From an uncultured Hyphomicrobiales bacterium (lineage in GTDB: Bacteria; Pseudomonadota; Alphaproteobacteria; Rhizobiales; Aestuariivirgaceae), in contig CAIYXE010000163.1 of NCBI GenBank assembly GCA_903930095.1, positions 1 to 5,560 of the forward strand: a DNA stretch of 5,560 nucleotides, read 5' to 3'. Below the pieces are notes generated by a model, which was not told the origin of the DNA, did no database searches, and saw only the letters and a list, made by a program, of their open reading frames with translations. Within the stretch, counting starts at the first letter, position 1, and every line of letters begins with the position of its first letter. This document shows positions 5,391-5,560 of this stretch, piece by piece. Both the position numbers and the translations under genes were made by a program.

Positions 5391-5560
5391 ATGTCTGCAC
5401 TCACGCCCCTTGTCGAACTTCTGGGGATGCCGGTTCCGGCATGGATTGCCGTCTTGGCCATCGCCGGGCTCTATGCCATCCAGCATGTCACCATGACGCG
5501 CCGCATCGATCGTCATTCCCGCATCCTCAGCCATCTGGACCGTTGGGCGAACAGTGTCGA
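5391..5560 (+). CDS. Start of a small membrane protein of unknown function (3' end outside window)
   Basis: Fifty-six codons are visible before the window ends. The N-terminus MSALTPLVELLGMPVP precedes one predicted transmembrane helix (about 17-32, AWIAVLAIAGLYAIQH). A basic, polar stretch then follows, TRRIDRHSRILSHLDRW, which could begin an amphipathic or coiled-coil helix. The arginines just after the helix suggest that this side is cytoplasmic by the positive-inside rule. The start is supported by AAGGAG at 5376-5381. I do not recognise the family, and the missing C-terminus prevents a better call. It follows the dehydrogenase gene in the same direction across a 93-bp gap. Confidence 0.65.
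   Translation, partial: MSALTPLVELLGMPVPAWIAVLAIAGLYAIQHVTMTRRIDRHSRILSHLDRWANSV

Noticed and set aside
4899..5534. Minus-strand open frame of 211 codons opposite the dehydrogenase gene
   Set aside because: It is the antisense of a gene with an intact SDR active site. The His/Arg/Asp-rich translation matches no family.

Overview
The window is a GC-rich stretch (roughly 60-65% by eye) of a bacterial chromosome, most likely from an alphaproteobacterium. The reasons are the alphaproteobacterial style of the aspartyl-tRNA synthetase C-terminus, CTTGAC-type -35 elements, a GTCATCCCGG/CCGGGATGAC palindrome of a kind common in that class, and a small lysine-rich secreted protein of a type I associate with rhizobial relatives. 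The order (Hyphomicrobiales is my best guess) cannot be settled from this sequence. There are no RNA genes, mobile elements, CRISPR arrays or phage genes.

Layout, left to right: the 3' end of aspS (+); a perfect palindromic hairpin between convergent stops; a class I PLP aminotransferase (-); a 61-bp divergent spacer with overlapping candidate promoters; a short predicted lipoprotein (+); a 110-bp convergent spacer; a DadA/OrdL-type FAD-dependent amine/amino-acid oxidoreductase (-); a 71-bp divergent spacer; a membrane-anchored SRPBCC (polyketide_cyc2-like) protein (+); a 73-bp leader region with a CTTGAC promoter and a hairpin that buries the ribosome binding site; a secreted lysine-rich small protein (+); a classical short-chain dehydrogenase/reductase (+); and the start of a small membrane protein (+) cut by the window edge.

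Most genes look independently transcribed and alternate in strand. The last four run the same way but are separated by 73-93 bp gaps, so they are not a tightly coupled operon. The aminotransferase and the FAD oxidoreductase could both act on amino acids or amines, but a lipoprotein gene on the opposite strand lies between them and no shared pathway is shown.

I see ordinary chromosomal genes rather than a new multi-gene system. The most interesting signals are regulatory. The first is the ribosome-binding-site-sequestering stem-loop before the lysine-rich protein. The second is the set of minus-strand genes that lack a Shine-Dalgarno sequence and have a promoter-like motif placed so that the mRNA would begin at or almost at the start codon. 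No gap without a gene exceeds about 110 bases.
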